Both the position numbers and the translations under genes were made by a program. The notes under the pieces were generated by a model. The model made no database searches, had not been told where the DNA came from, and worked only from the letters and a program-made list of their open reading frames with translations. From Burkholderiales bacterium (GTDB lineage: Bacteria; Pseudomonadota; Gammaproteobacteria; Burkholderiales; Burkholderiaceae_C): a stretch of 47,280 nucleotides of DNA. Below are positions 32,201 to 40,016 of this stretch, one piece after another; position 1 is the stretch's first letter, and each line of letters begins with the position of its first letter. The stretch lies in assembly GCA_019509985.1 (NCBI GenBank), contig JAEKLF010000059.1:1-47280 (forward strand). Direction: 5' to 3'.

Positions 32201-32818
32201 TACCTGTCGGGCCATCTGTTCGACCAGAGCGGTGCCGAGGTGCGGCGCATCGTCAAGCGCCAGGTGGCGGACCTGCAGGACAGCCGCGAGCCGACGTTGG
32301 TGGCCGGCATTGTCAGCGACCTGCGCGTCATCAACGGCCAGCGCGGCCGGGTCGCCATCTTCAAGATCGACGACAAGAGCGACGCCATCGAGGCCGTCGC
32401 CAACGAGGAGCTGCTGAACGCCAACAAGGAGCTGCTGGCCGAGGACGAGCTCATCATTGCCCAGGGCAAGGTGCAGAACGACCGCTTCTCCGGCGGCCTG
32501 CGCATGAACGTCCAGGCCGTGTGGAGCCTGGCCGCCGCGCGCGCCAGGTTCGGCCGCCACCTGCTGCTGGGCAATGCCGGTTCGGCCGGCTTGCTGCATG
32601 AGCTGGTGCAGCGCTTCCCGCCGCGCGAGACGGAGACGGAAGAAGGCGGCACGCGCAAGCTCGGCTTGCCGGTGCGCGTGGCCGTCAAGGCCGAGCCCGA
32701 TGGTGACAGGAACGGCGCGCGCTGGCTTGTCGAGCTCGGCGAGGCCAGCCGCTTCTGGCCCGCGGACGAGGCCCTGGCCAAGCTGGGCACCGCCGCCGAA
32801 GTGATCTACGAGAACTAG
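29264..32818 (+). CDS. dnaE: DNA polymerase III alpha subunit
   Basis: 1184 residues, normal for DnaE1. N-terminal PHP domain begins FVHLRMHTEFSVVDGTL. The polymerase core shows GFPGYFLIVSDFIRWAK, GPGRGSGAGSLVAYAL and the catalytic aspartates in MPDFDIDFCQGNRD; further DnaE blocks are IGMHAGGVLIAPG, RPGPMDLIPSF and GFNKSHAAAYALLSYHTAWL. The C-terminus has an OB-fold region (VAGIVSDLRVINGQRGRVAI). It is the replicative polymerase catalytic subunit. Stands alone here, with the cyclophilin gene divergent upstream. A long antisense open frame across it is a GC artefact. Confidence 0.98.
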   Translation: MPETAVPSSQDLPFVHLRMHTEFSVVDGTLRTDDAADAAAADGQVAAAITDLANLFGGIKFYSAMRKKGVQPILGADCWLETEATDKPPTRLLLLVQDKQGYLNLSELLSRAWIDNVQRNQACLKWEWLAELGDGLICLSGAQHGAVGIALMQGDKARAREAAQRYAATFPGRFYIELQRAGLPGQEALVQASVPLAAELGLPVVATHPIQFLGEDDFEAHEARVCVAEGETLANPKRIKRFLPSQYFKTQAQMRDLFKDIPSAIHNTTEIARRCSLTLVLGKPQLPNFPTPLLDDGTPMPMEQYFRELSHEGLVGRLAHLFPNEAERDKERPRYVERLEFELNTIIKMGFPGYFLIVSDFIRWAKANGCPVGPGRGSGAGSLVAYALLITDLDPLKYNLLFERFLNPERVSMPDFDIDFCQGNRDRVIDYVKDKYGRPAVSQIATFGTMAAKAALRDIGRVLGMGFGHVDSIAKLIPAPPGKTVTLAKLPPNFDPDKAKMIYARHEAPELEEREKSDEEVAELLKLAARVEGMVRNIGMHAGGVLIAPGKITDFCPQYQQPGSTSAVSQFDKDDVEAIGLVKFDFLGLATLTILELAKDFIVARYPDRAGFDWANVPLVDKKVFDLFGKGYSESVFQFESPGMQRLLKDAKPSRFEDLIALVSLYRPGPMDLIPSFVARKHGKEVIEYPHPLLGQVLEETYGVFVYQEQVMQAAQVLGGYSLGGADMLRRAMGKKKAEEMAMHREIFRKGAAEKGIDQAKADEVFDLMEKFAGYGFNKSHAAAYALLSYHTAWLKTHYTAEFYAANMTIEMDDTDKLKVLLNDAKIFGIEFQPPCVNKGVYRFEPLTNRLVNYGLGAVKGTGRGAIEAIIAARESGGPFLSFYDFCLRVDRKAVNKRAVEALIKAGAFDSINSERAKLLASVSRGYTHAETQEANADQGGLFDFGDSHAASHVEPDLVDAAPWSIKERLSLEKTAIGFYLSGHLFDQSGAEVRRIVKRQVADLQDSREPTLVAGIVSDLRVINGQRGRVAIFKIDDKSDAIEAVANEELLNANKELLAEDELIIAQGKVQNDRFSGGLRMNVQAVWSLAAARARFGRHLLLGNAGSAGLLHELVQRFPPRETETEEGGTRKLGLPVRVAVKAEPDGDRNGARWLVELGEASRFWPADEALAKLGTAAEVIYEN

Positions 32819-32852
32819 CCTGTCTGAGGGGTTGTTCGCCCCTGTCGACAGG
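32819..32852 (+). terminator. Nested inverted repeat after dnaE
   Basis: Immediately after the dnaE stop codon, CCTGTC (32819-32824) pairs with GACAGG (32847-32852), and inside it GGGG (32828-32831) pairs with CCCC (32839-32842). It is followed by AGCATTTCGG rather than a run of T, so it is a weak intrinsic terminator at best. It may instead protect the 3' end or attenuate read-through into the patatin gene 25 bases on. Confidence 0.35.
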
Positions 32853-32877
32853 AGCATTTCGGCGATGATTCCCGACG

Positions 32878-34179
32878 ATGCTGCAAGCCGTGCCCAAGTC
32901 CCTCCCCAGGCCGGGTCCCGGGCTCGTCCGCCCGCAGCCCGTGACGGGCCTGATCCTGACCGGCGGCGGCGCGCGCGCGGCCTACCAGGTGGGCGTGCTG
33001 GCGGCCATCGCCCAGTTGCGCCGCGATGCCGGCGCCACGCAGACCAACCCTTTCCCCATCATCAGCGGCACCTCGGCCGGTGCCATCAACGCGTCGACGC
33101 TGGCCTGCCATGCCGATGACTTCGACGGCGCCGTCGACGGCCTGCTGCATCTCTGGCAGGGCCTGCATGTCGAGAACATCTACCGCGCCGACGCGTTCGA
33201 GGCCGTCAGGAGCGGCGCGCGCTGGCTGAGCATGCTGAGCCTGGGCTGGGCGCTGGCGCGCTGGACGCGCAGTCGCCCGCGCAGCCTGCTCGACAACGCG
33301 CCGCTACGCGATCTGCTGGGCCGCTACCTGAGCATGGACCGCATCGAGGCCATGCTCGCTGGCGGCCACCTGCGCGCGCTGGCGCTGACGGGGTCGAGCT
33401 ACACCTCGGGCCAGCACGTCACCTTCTTCCAGACCCACCACCACGTCGTGCCCTGGCTGCGCGAGCAGCGCATGGCCGTGCAGGCGCAGCTGACGCTGCG
33501 GCATCTCATGGCCTCTGCGGCCATCCCCTTCATTTTCCCGGCCGAGCTGGTGGAGCTGGAAGGCGTGCCCGAGTGGTTCGGCGATGGCTCGATGCGCCAG
33601 AGCGCCCCGATCTCGCCGGCCGTGCACCTGGGCGCCGAGCGCGTGCTCGTCATTGGCGCGGGCCGCATGAAGGAGCCCGAGGGCCGCCGCGTCGGCGCGA
33701 CCGACGTGCATCCGAGCATGGCCCAGGTCGCCGGCCACGCGCTGTCCAACATCTTCCTGGACGCGTTGTCCGTGGACGTCGAGCGGCTGCGGCGCATCAA
33801 CCGCACGCTGGCCCTGCTGCCGCATGAGACCCGCGCGGCCACGGCGCTGCGACCCATCGAGCTGCTCGTCATCGCCCCCAGCCGGCGCCTGGACGACCTC
33901 GCCGGCGAACACCAGGGCAGCCTGCCGCCTTCGGTGCGCGCGATGCTGCGGGCCTTCGGCGTCAGCGGCAAGGGCAAGACGACGAGCGGCTCCGCGCTGG
34001 TCAGCTATCTGCTGTTCGAGCCCAGCTTCATCGACGAGCTGATCAACCTGGGCATGAGCGACACGCTGGCCAAGCGGGCCGAGGTGCAGCGCTTCTTCGG
34101 CTGGCCGACGCGGGCGCCGCAGGTCGACCCGGCGCAGCTCAGGCGCAGCCGCTCAGCCGGGTTTGCGGCCGGCTGTTGA
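32878..34179 (+). CDS. Patatin-like phospholipase family protein
   Basis: 433 residues. Patatin hydrolase with oxyanion loop LTGGGARAAYQVGVL near residue 27, nucleophile IISGTSAGAINAS (GxSxG) near residue 65, and dyad Asp in WFGDGSMRQSAPISPA near residue 235. Such proteins hydrolyse phospholipids or lysophospholipids; this long form without a signal peptide or beta-barrel is common in betaproteobacteria. The start is ATG 32878, 59 bases after dnaE, without a clear Shine-Dalgarno sequence. Its 3' end is convergent with the helix-hairpin-helix gene, 4 bases apart. Confidence 0.9.
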   Translation: MLQAVPKSLPRPGPGLVRPQPVTGLILTGGGARAAYQVGVLAAIAQLRRDAGATQTNPFPIISGTSAGAINASTLACHADDFDGAVDGLLHLWQGLHVENIYRADAFEAVRSGARWLSMLSLGWALARWTRSRPRSLLDNAPLRDLLGRYLSMDRIEAMLAGGHLRALALTGSSYTSGQHVTFFQTHHHVVPWLREQRMAVQAQLTLRHLMASAAIPFIFPAELVELEGVPEWFGDGSMRQSAPISPAVHLGAERVLVIGAGRMKEPEGRRVGATDVHPSMAQVAGHALSNIFLDALSVDVERLRRINRTLALLPHETRAATALRPIELLVIAPSRRLDDLAGEHQGSLPPSVRAMLRAFGVSGKGKTTSGSALVSYLLFEPSFIDELINLGMSDTLAKRAEVQRFFGWPTRAPQVDPAQLRRSRSAGFAAGC

Positions 34180-34183
34180 CGAT

Positions 34184-34462
34184 TCAACCGGCTTCGCCGC
34201 CGGCTGCTGAGTAGGCCAGGCCCGCGACACGCAGGCCGGCCGCCGACAGCTTGCGGGCTGTGGCCGCCTTGATGCCCGGCACACGCCGCGTCAGGTCTGT
34301 CCAATCCGCGAAGGGACGTGCGGCCAGCAGTCGCTGCACGAGAGCCGGGCCGAGGCCGGGGAGGGACTCCAGCTCGGCGCGCGTGGCGGTGTTCGCTTCC
34401 ACCTCGGCCTGGGCCAGCGCTGGCAGCGCGGCCGCCCAAAGCAGCAGCGCCCGCCGTTTCAT
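34184..34462 (-). CDS. ComEA-like helix-hairpin-helix protein
   Basis: 92 residues. An N-terminal signal sequence (MKRRALLLWAAALPALAQA) is followed by a helix-hairpin-helix pair: VEANTATRAELESLPGLGPA, then LVQRLLAARPF and RRVPGIKAATARKLSAAGL. This matches short secreted ComEA-type DNA-binding proteins, which in transformable bacteria bind incoming DNA in the periplasm. ATG 34462 overlaps the stop of the MsbA-like gene by 4 bases. No other competence gene is nearby, so the role is by family only. Confidence 0.85.
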   Translation of the reverse strand: MKRRALLLWAAALPALAQAEVEANTATRAELESLPGLGPALVQRLLAARPFADWTDLTRRVPGIKAATARKLSAAGLRVAGLAYSAAGGEAG

Positions 34463-36201
34463 ACGTCGCCGGCCTGCGCCCGCACCATGGCCGCGTAAGC
34501 GCCATCGCGCGCGAGCAACTCGGCATGCGTGCCGGTCTCGACCAACTTGCCGGCGCCGAGCACATGGATGGCGTCCGCGTCGCGGATGGTCGACAGCCGG
34601 TGGGCGATGACGATCAGCGTCTTGCGGCCGGCCCACAGGCCCAGGGCCTGCTGCACGGCGCGTTCGCTTTCCGTGTCCAGCGCCGACGTGGCCTCGTCAA
34701 AGATCCAGATCGGCGCGTCCTTGTACAGCGCCCGCGCGATGGCCAGGCGCTGGCGCTGGCCGCCGGACAGCTTGCTGCCGTTGGCGCCGACGTGGGTCTC
34801 GACGCCCTCGGGCAGCGTCTGCACGAAGTCCCACAGGTGGGCGGCGCGCAGCGCGGCTTCGAGCCTGGCCTCGTCGCGCGGCTGGGCGTAGGCGATGTTG
34901 TTGGCGACCGAGTCATCGAAGAGCACGATGTCCTGCGACACGACGGCGAACTGGCGGCGCAGGCTCAGGCGTGAGAGCTCTTCGATGTCGGTGCCGTCCA
35001 GCAGCACTCGGCCCGCGTCCGGCCGGCCTAGGCCAAGCAGCAGGTGGATGATGGAACTCTTGCCGGCGCCCGAGGCGCCCACCAGCGCCGTCGTGCGGCC
35101 CGCCGGGAAGGTCAGGCTCAGCGCCTCCAGCGCAGGCTGGCTTGCGTCGGGGTAGGTGAGGCTGACCCCGTCCATCGCGATCTCGCCGCGGGCCGGCGCT
35201 GACAGCTCCTGGCCACCGGTGTCCACTTCCTTGGGCGCGTCCATCAGTTCGAAGCACCCGCGCGCGATCACCATGGCCCGGGTGAGCGGGCCTGACAGAT
35301 CGGACAAATGGCGCAGCCGAGAGGTCAGCAGCAGCAAGGCGGTGACGAATTCGGCAAAGGCCTTGACGCCGGTCCCCTGTTCCCGCGCCTGCCACAGCGC
35401 CACGCAGATGATGAAGGACAGGCCGACGCTGGCCACAAGCTGTGACAGCGGCTGAGCCAGCGCGCCGGCGGTGGCCGTCTTGAGATTGTTGCGGCGCACC
35501 TGGTGGGCCACCTCGGCAAAGCGCTCGCGTTCGTGCTGGGCCGCGCCGAACTGGCGCACCACGCGCCAGGCGCGGGTGATGTCGTCCACTTTGTTGACCA
35601 GCAGCAGTTGCGAGTCATAGGAGCGCGTGGCCATCAGGCGCATGCGCTGGTTGACCTTCTTCATGACCAGTGCCATCAGCGGCGTGACGACGAGGCTGAG
35701 CAGGGTCAGTTGCCAGTTCAGGTAGAAGAGGTAGCCCATCATCGCGATGGCCGGCAAACCGTCGCGCAACAGGCTCATGCCCACGTCGGCGAAGAGCTGA
35801 AGGATCTGCTGCGGGTCGTTGACGACCTTGCTGACCGCCGTGCCGGGTTGCATGCGCGTGTAGACCTGGGCGTCCAGGCGCAGCAGCGCGTTCACGAGCG
35901 CCGCGCGGAAATCCATGACGCTGCGGGTCAGCGTCCAGTTGAAAAGATACTGGCCGGCAAAGCTGAACACGCCGCGCATCAGATAGAGGCCGATCAACAC
36001 GATCGGGATCATCCACAGCGCAAAGGCGTTCTTCGCGAAGCCCTCGTCGAAGGCGTAGCCGATCAGCTTGGGCAGCAGCGGCTCGGTGGCTGCTGCACCG
36101 ATGTAGGCCAGCACGGTCAGCAGGGCGCCCCAGCGCTGCGGGTAGACGAACTGGCCCAGGCGGCGGGCGGGGTTGGCTTGGGTGGTGGCGTCGGTGGACA
36201 T
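34459..36201 (-). CDS. MsbA-like lipid A/multidrug ABC exporter
   Basis: 580 residues, a half-transporter with six membrane helices in residues 1-310 and an ATPase domain after. Walker A GASGAGKSS, signature LSGGQRQRLAIARALYK, Walker B PIWIFDEATSALD and H-loop IAHRLSTIRDAD are intact. Length and domain order match MsbA, which flips lipid A-core to the outer leaflet of the inner membrane. The setting among LPS core genes (glycosyltransferases, ADP-heptose synthesis, KdoO) supports that role. Start ATG 36201 (MSTDATTQANPARR); the frame extends to 36294 without family similarity. Divergent from the first family 9 glycosyltransferase. Confidence 0.9.
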   Translation of the reverse strand: MSTDATTQANPARRLGQFVYPQRWGALLTVLAYIGAAATEPLLPKLIGYAFDEGFAKNAFALWMIPIVLIGLYLMRGVFSFAGQYLFNWTLTRSVMDFRAALVNALLRLDAQVYTRMQPGTAVSKVVNDPQQILQLFADVGMSLLRDGLPAIAMMGYLFYLNWQLTLLSLVVTPLMALVMKKVNQRMRLMATRSYDSQLLLVNKVDDITRAWRVVRQFGAAQHERERFAEVAHQVRRNNLKTATAGALAQPLSQLVASVGLSFIICVALWQAREQGTGVKAFAEFVTALLLLTSRLRHLSDLSGPLTRAMVIARGCFELMDAPKEVDTGGQELSAPARGEIAMDGVSLTYPDASQPALEALSLTFPAGRTTALVGASGAGKSSIIHLLLGLGRPDAGRVLLDGTDIEELSRLSLRRQFAVVSQDIVLFDDSVANNIAYAQPRDEARLEAALRAAHLWDFVQTLPEGVETHVGANGSKLSGGQRQRLAIARALYKDAPIWIFDEATSALDTESERAVQQALGLWAGRKTLIVIAHRLSTIRDADAIHVLGAGKLVETGTHAELLARDGAYAAMVRAQAGDV

Positions 36202-36299
36202 CGGGGGCGATTGTCGTGCGTGTTGCCCGCGTGCTTTGCGCAACAGAGCCGCATCGGGCCACCCATAGAATCGCCGCCGCCCCCCGCTTCCCACGCTCG

Positions 36300-37364
36300 A
36301 TGCCTCCCATTTCGTCTTCGCCCGCCCCCGCGAGCCCTACCGCCGTGGCGGGTCCCGAAGGCCCCGACGTCCGGCCACGCACCGCGGTGCTGCTGCAGTG
36401 GGTCGGCATGGGCGACCTGGTCTGGCATGTGCCGTACTTTCGTCGCGTCGCCGAGACCAGCCAGGGCGGCCAGGTGTCACTGATCGCCTCGCCAACCGTG
36501 TTCGCGCCCCAGCTGGTCGGCCATGAACCCTGGGTGCGGGAGATCATCGACTTCGACCGCCACCCGCGCCGACACGAGGGCCGCCAGGGGCGCCACCGGG
36601 GCGTGCTGGGGCTGTTCCGCATGGGCTTCGAACTGCGCGAGAAGCAGTTCGACCGCATCGTGCTGTTCACCAACTACACGAACCGCTCGCTGGTGGCCGT
36701 GGCCGCGAAGATTCCGGAACGCCTGGGCTACGGGACGCGGTGGTTGCAGCGCCGGTTGCTGTCGCATGGCCCGTGGATCGAGCGCTACACCGGCCCGGCC
36801 GTCGGCACCTACGAGGACGCGACGAGGTTCGCCATCGCGCAGGGCTGGTGCGATGCACCTATCGTGCCCAGCCTTGTCGTTCGCCCCGAGGCGCTTGAAC
36901 GCGTGCGGGCGCGGGTGCGGGAGCTGCCGCAGCCCATGCACGCGCTGTGCATCGGTTCGTCGGAGCCCTACAAGCAATGGGGCACCGACAACTTTGCCGC
37001 ACTGGCCGCCGAGATCGCCCGCGCCGGCCACGGCGTGCTGCTGATTGCCGGCCCGGCGGAGCGCGAGATGGCGCAGGCCATCCTGCAGCGCGTCGAGCCG
37101 GCGTTGCGCGCGAGCATCCTCGACGTCACCGACGGCACGGTGGCCGACACCGTGGCGGCGATGTCGCTGATGCGGACCTGCCTGGGCAATGACACCGGCG
37201 GCGTGCAGATCGCCGCCGCGGTCGGCACGCCGACCTGGGTGATGCTGGGGCCGCGCGCGTTGCTGCTGCATGACCCTGAGAAGCTGCACCTGCTGACGGC
37301 GCCCAGCCTTGCCGACATCAAGCCGGGCGACGTCGCTCGCATCGCGCTGGCCCAGGGCGCATGA
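36300..37364 (+). CDS. Family 9 glycosyltransferase (heptosyltransferase-like), first copy
   Basis: 354 residues. It begins with a proline-rich tail, then VLLQWVGMGDLVWHVPYFR, the N-terminal GMGD loop of GT9 enzymes such as WaaC/WaaF. The C-terminal nucleotide-sugar domain has CIGSSEPYKQWGTDNFAALA and CLGNDTGGVQIAAAVGTPTW. GT9 enzymes usually add L,D-heptose from ADP-heptose to the LPS inner core; the ADP-heptose operon nearby fits this. ATG 36300 is preceded by a TAGAAT -10-like hexamer at 36266-36271. Its stop overlaps the start of the next gene by 4 bases. Confidence 0.9.
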   Translation: MPPISSSPAPASPTAVAGPEGPDVRPRTAVLLQWVGMGDLVWHVPYFRRVAETSQGGQVSLIASPTVFAPQLVGHEPWVREIIDFDRHPRRHEGRQGRHRGVLGLFRMGFELREKQFDRIVLFTNYTNRSLVAVAAKIPERLGYGTRWLQRRLLSHGPWIERYTGPAVGTYEDATRFAIAQGWCDAPIVPSLVVRPEALERVRARVRELPQPMHALCIGSSEPYKQWGTDNFAALAAEIARAGHGVLLIAGPAEREMAQAILQRVEPALRASILDVTDGTVADTVAAMSLMRTCLGNDTGGVQIAAAVGTPTWVMLGPRALLLHDPEKLHLLTAPSLADIKPGDVARIALAQGA

Positions 37365-38374
37365 ACAACGCAGACACCCGGCCGCTGACGGCCGTGCAGC
37401 TGCAGCTCAACGGCATGGGCGACCTCGTCTGGCATGCGCAGTATTTCCGCTGCGTGGCCGAGCAGAGCCGCGATGGCCAGGTCAGCGTCATTGCCGCGCC
37501 CACCACGATGGCCCGCGAGTTGATCGGCCACGAGCCCTGGGTGCGCGAGGTCATCGACTTTGACCGCCGACCGCGCAAGAGCGAGGGCCGCCGCGGCCGG
37601 CACAGCGGCCTGGACGGGTTGCTGCGCTTCGGCGCCGAGCTGGCCCCCAGGCGCTTCGACCGCATGGTGCTGTTCTCGGACCACCCGGGCCGGGCCATCA
37701 TCGTCTGCTGGCGCGCCGGCATCCGCACCGTCCTCGGCTTCGGCGAAACCTGGCTGCAGCGGTTGCTGCTGACCAGGTCTGCGTGGATCAAACGCTACCG
37801 CGGCCCGGCCGTGGCCGGCTACCAGGACGCGACCCACTTTTCCATCGCCCAGGGCTTTTGCAGTGCTCCCATCGTGCCGCGCATCAGCGTGCGCCCCGAC
37901 GCGCTGGCGCGCATGCGCGAGCGCCTGGCCACGCTGCCTCAGCCGCTGCACGCGCTGGCCATCGGCGCGTCCGAGCCCTACAAGCAATGGGGCGAGGACA
38001 ACTTCGTGGAGCTGGCCAACCGGCTGACCGCACGCGGCCATGGCGTGCTGCTGTTGGGTGGGCCGGCCGAGGCGGAGTTTGCCCAGGCCATCACGGCTCG
38101 CATCGAGCCGGCGCTGCGCGAGCACGTGGCGGCGATGACCGACGGCACGGTGGCCGAGAGCGTGGCGGCCTTGTCGCTGGTGCGCAGCTGCATCGGCAAC
38201 GACACCGGCGCCGTCAACATCGCCGCCGCCGTGGGCACGCATGCCTTCATCGTGCTGGGGCCGCGCCCGTTGCTGGAGCATGACCCGGATCACGTGCACA
38301 TGCTGATCGCGCCGCAGCTGTCGGACATCAGTGCCGCGGACGTCGAGGCGCGTGTGCTGGCCACGCTGGGCTGA
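37361..38374 (+). CDS. Family 9 glycosyltransferase (heptosyltransferase-like), second copy
   Basis: 337 residues, strongly similar to the previous protein throughout: compare IGASEPYKQWGEDNFVELAN and IGSSEPYKQWGTDNFAALAA, and CIGNDTGAVNIAAAVGTHAF with its counterpart. The N-terminal loop reads LQLNGMGDLVWHAQYFR. Probably an adjacent gene duplication followed by specialisation, as with WaaC/WaaF acting on successive heptoses, but acceptor specificity cannot be told. ATGA overlap with the first copy. Its stop directly abuts the stop of the convergent family 4 glycosyltransferase. Confidence 0.9.
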   Translation: MNNADTRPLTAVQLQLNGMGDLVWHAQYFRCVAEQSRDGQVSVIAAPTTMARELIGHEPWVREVIDFDRRPRKSEGRRGRHSGLDGLLRFGAELAPRRFDRMVLFSDHPGRAIIVCWRAGIRTVLGFGETWLQRLLLTRSAWIKRYRGPAVAGYQDATHFSIAQGFCSAPIVPRISVRPDALARMRERLATLPQPLHALAIGASEPYKQWGEDNFVELANRLTARGHGVLLLGGPAEAEFAQAITARIEPALREHVAAMTDGTVAESVAALSLVRSCIGNDTGAVNIAAAVGTHAFIVLGPRPLLEHDPDHVHMLIAPQLSDISAADVEARVLATLG

Positions 38375-39475
38375 TCAGCCTTCAGCCAGCGCTTCCCGCC
38401 AGACGGCCAGCGTGCCGCGCGCCGTGGCCTCCCATGTGCGGGTGCGGGCGTATGCCAGCGCCGCTGCGCGGCGGTCCTGTGGCATGCCCACCGCGGACGC
38501 GATGCCGGAAGCCAGCGCGGAAATGTCCTCGGGGTCGGCAATGACGGCATGGCCCGCCGCGGCCTCTGGGCAACTGCCGCGGTCGCTGGTCAGCACGGGC
38601 GTGCCGCAGGCCATGGCCTCCAGGATGGGCAGGCCATAGCCCTCGTACAGCGACGGAAACAGGTAGGCCGCAGCGCCGGCGTAGAGCACGGGGAGGTCTG
38701 CGTTGCTGACGAAGCCGGCGAAGCGCACGCGCGAGGTCAGGCCCAACCGGGCCAGTCGCATTGCCAGTTCGTCGCCCTGCGCCTGGGACCGCTCGCCGCA
38801 GACCAGCAGCGTGAAATCACGCCCGAAGCCGCCGGCTGCGAAGGCTTCGAGGGTGCGCACCAGGTTCTTGTTGGGGGTGGAGCCGATGAACAGCAGGTAG
38901 GGGCCGTCCAGGCCGTGGCGGGCGCGCACGGCCTGGATCTCGTCCGGCGTCTGCGGCCGGAACTCCGGCGACACGCCGAGGTGGACGACCTTCAGCCGCG
39001 CCGGGTCGCCGCCTACCAGCCGCAGGAAATCCTGCCGCGTGTTCTCGCTGACGCAGACCAGCCTCGTGCAGGTGTCTCGCAGGTGCTCGTAGTGGCGCAG
39101 CTTGCGCCGCCGCTTCGTCTCATCGGCGTGGTTGATGTTCAGCGCTGCGTAGAGGTCGTGCACTGTCGCGACGGTGGGCACGCGCCACGGTGGCTGGCGC
39201 TCGTCGGGCACGTGCAGCACCGCGCACGAAGGGCGGGGCAGCGGCCAGACGGGCCCCCACCACATGCGACTGGACAGCCGCTGGCCTTGGGCCAGCCGGT
39301 CGCGCCGCTGCCAGCGCGATCGTTTGCACAGTTGCAGCAGCTCGAAATCGTCCTGCGGCGGCAGATCCAGCGCGGACAAGGCTTCGATGAGCTGGCGCGT
39401 GTAGCGGCCGATGCCAGTGCTGCGGTCATCGGTCAGGTTGGTGGCCTCGATGGCGACGACCGGCGGGCGGCTCAT
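38375..39475 (-). CDS. Family 4 (group 1) glycosyltransferase
   Basis: 366 residues, GT-B fold. The N-terminal domain starts VVAIEATNLTDDRSTGIGRY with the acceptor-side STGIGRY loop. The C-terminal donor domain has YLLFIGSTPNKNL and SLYEGYGLPILEAMACGTPV, the EX7E motif of GT4. These enzymes extend LPS core or other surface polysaccharides. ATG 39475 is 1 base after the gmhB stop, making it the last gene of the leftward heptose operon. The open frame to 39622 is a shadow of gmhB. Confidence 0.9.
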   Translation of the reverse strand: MSRPPVVAIEATNLTDDRSTGIGRYTRQLIEALSALDLPPQDDFELLQLCKRSRWQRRDRLAQGQRLSSRMWWGPVWPLPRPSCAVLHVPDERQPPWRVPTVATVHDLYAALNINHADETKRRRKLRHYEHLRDTCTRLVCVSENTRQDFLRLVGGDPARLKVVHLGVSPEFRPQTPDEIQAVRARHGLDGPYLLFIGSTPNKNLVRTLEAFAAGGFGRDFTLLVCGERSQAQGDELAMRLARLGLTSRVRFAGFVSNADLPVLYAGAAAYLFPSLYEGYGLPILEAMACGTPVLTSDRGSCPEAAAGHAVIADPEDISALASGIASAVGMPQDRRAAALAYARTRTWEATARGTLAVWREALAEG

Positions 39476-39476
39476 G

Positions 39477-40016
39477 TCAGTCGATGCCCAGCGCGTCCAG
39501 CGCCCGCGGGAGGTCCAGATGGTCCACGATCGACGTGGTGGGCTGGCCGTTCTTCGCGAGCTGCACGCAACGCCCGACGCCGGCCGCACGGCCGGCTTCG
39601 ACGTCCGACGGCTTGTCGCCAAACAGCAGCGAGCTTGCGAGGTCGATGTCCAGCGCTTCGGCGGCGCGCAGGATCATGCCGGGTGCTGGCTTGCGGCAGT
39701 CGCAGTCCAGGTCGTAGGCGGAGACCTTGGCGCCGGGCAGGTGAGGGCAGAACTCGACGCGCGACAGGCGCACGCCTTCGCCATCGAGGTGGGCGCGCAT
39801 CGCGGCATCCAGGGCCAGGAACTCCGCCTCGCTGAAGAAGCCGCGGGCAATACCCGACTGGTTGGTCACGACGACGAGGACATAGCCTGCGGCCTGCAGG
39901 CGGCGCATCGCATCGATCGCGCCGGGCACGAACTCGAAGTCGTCCCAACGGTAGACATAGCCGTGGTCGATGTTGACGACGCCGTCGCGGTCGAGGAAGG
40001 CGGCGGCGCGTGTCAT
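39477..40016 (-). CDS. gmhB: D-glycero-beta-D-manno-heptose 1,7-bisphosphate 7-phosphatase
   Basis: 179 residues, HAD superfamily. FLDRDGVVNIDHGYV holds the nucleophile and acid aspartates (Asp9, Asp11), followed by VVTNQSGIARG, the zinc-loop cysteines in FCPHLPG and DLDCDCRKPAPGM, and LLFGDKPSDVEAGRAAG with the metal-binding Asp. It removes the 7-phosphate in ADP-heptose synthesis. ATG 40016 overlaps the rfaE2 stop by 4 bases, in an operon with the preceding two pathway enzymes. Confidence 0.95.
   Translation of the reverse strand: MTRAAAFLDRDGVVNIDHGYVYRWDDFEFVPGAIDAMRRLQAAGYVLVVVTNQSGIARGFFSEAEFLALDAAMRAHLDGEGVRLSRVEFCPHLPGAKVSAYDLDCDCRKPAPGMILRAAEALDIDLASSLLFGDKPSDVEAGRAAGVGRCVQLAKNGQPTTSIVDHLDLPRALDALGID

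Noticed and set aside
30278..32857. 859-residue minus-strand open frame opposite dnaE
   Set aside because: Same reason; dnaE is fully conserved across the whole interval.
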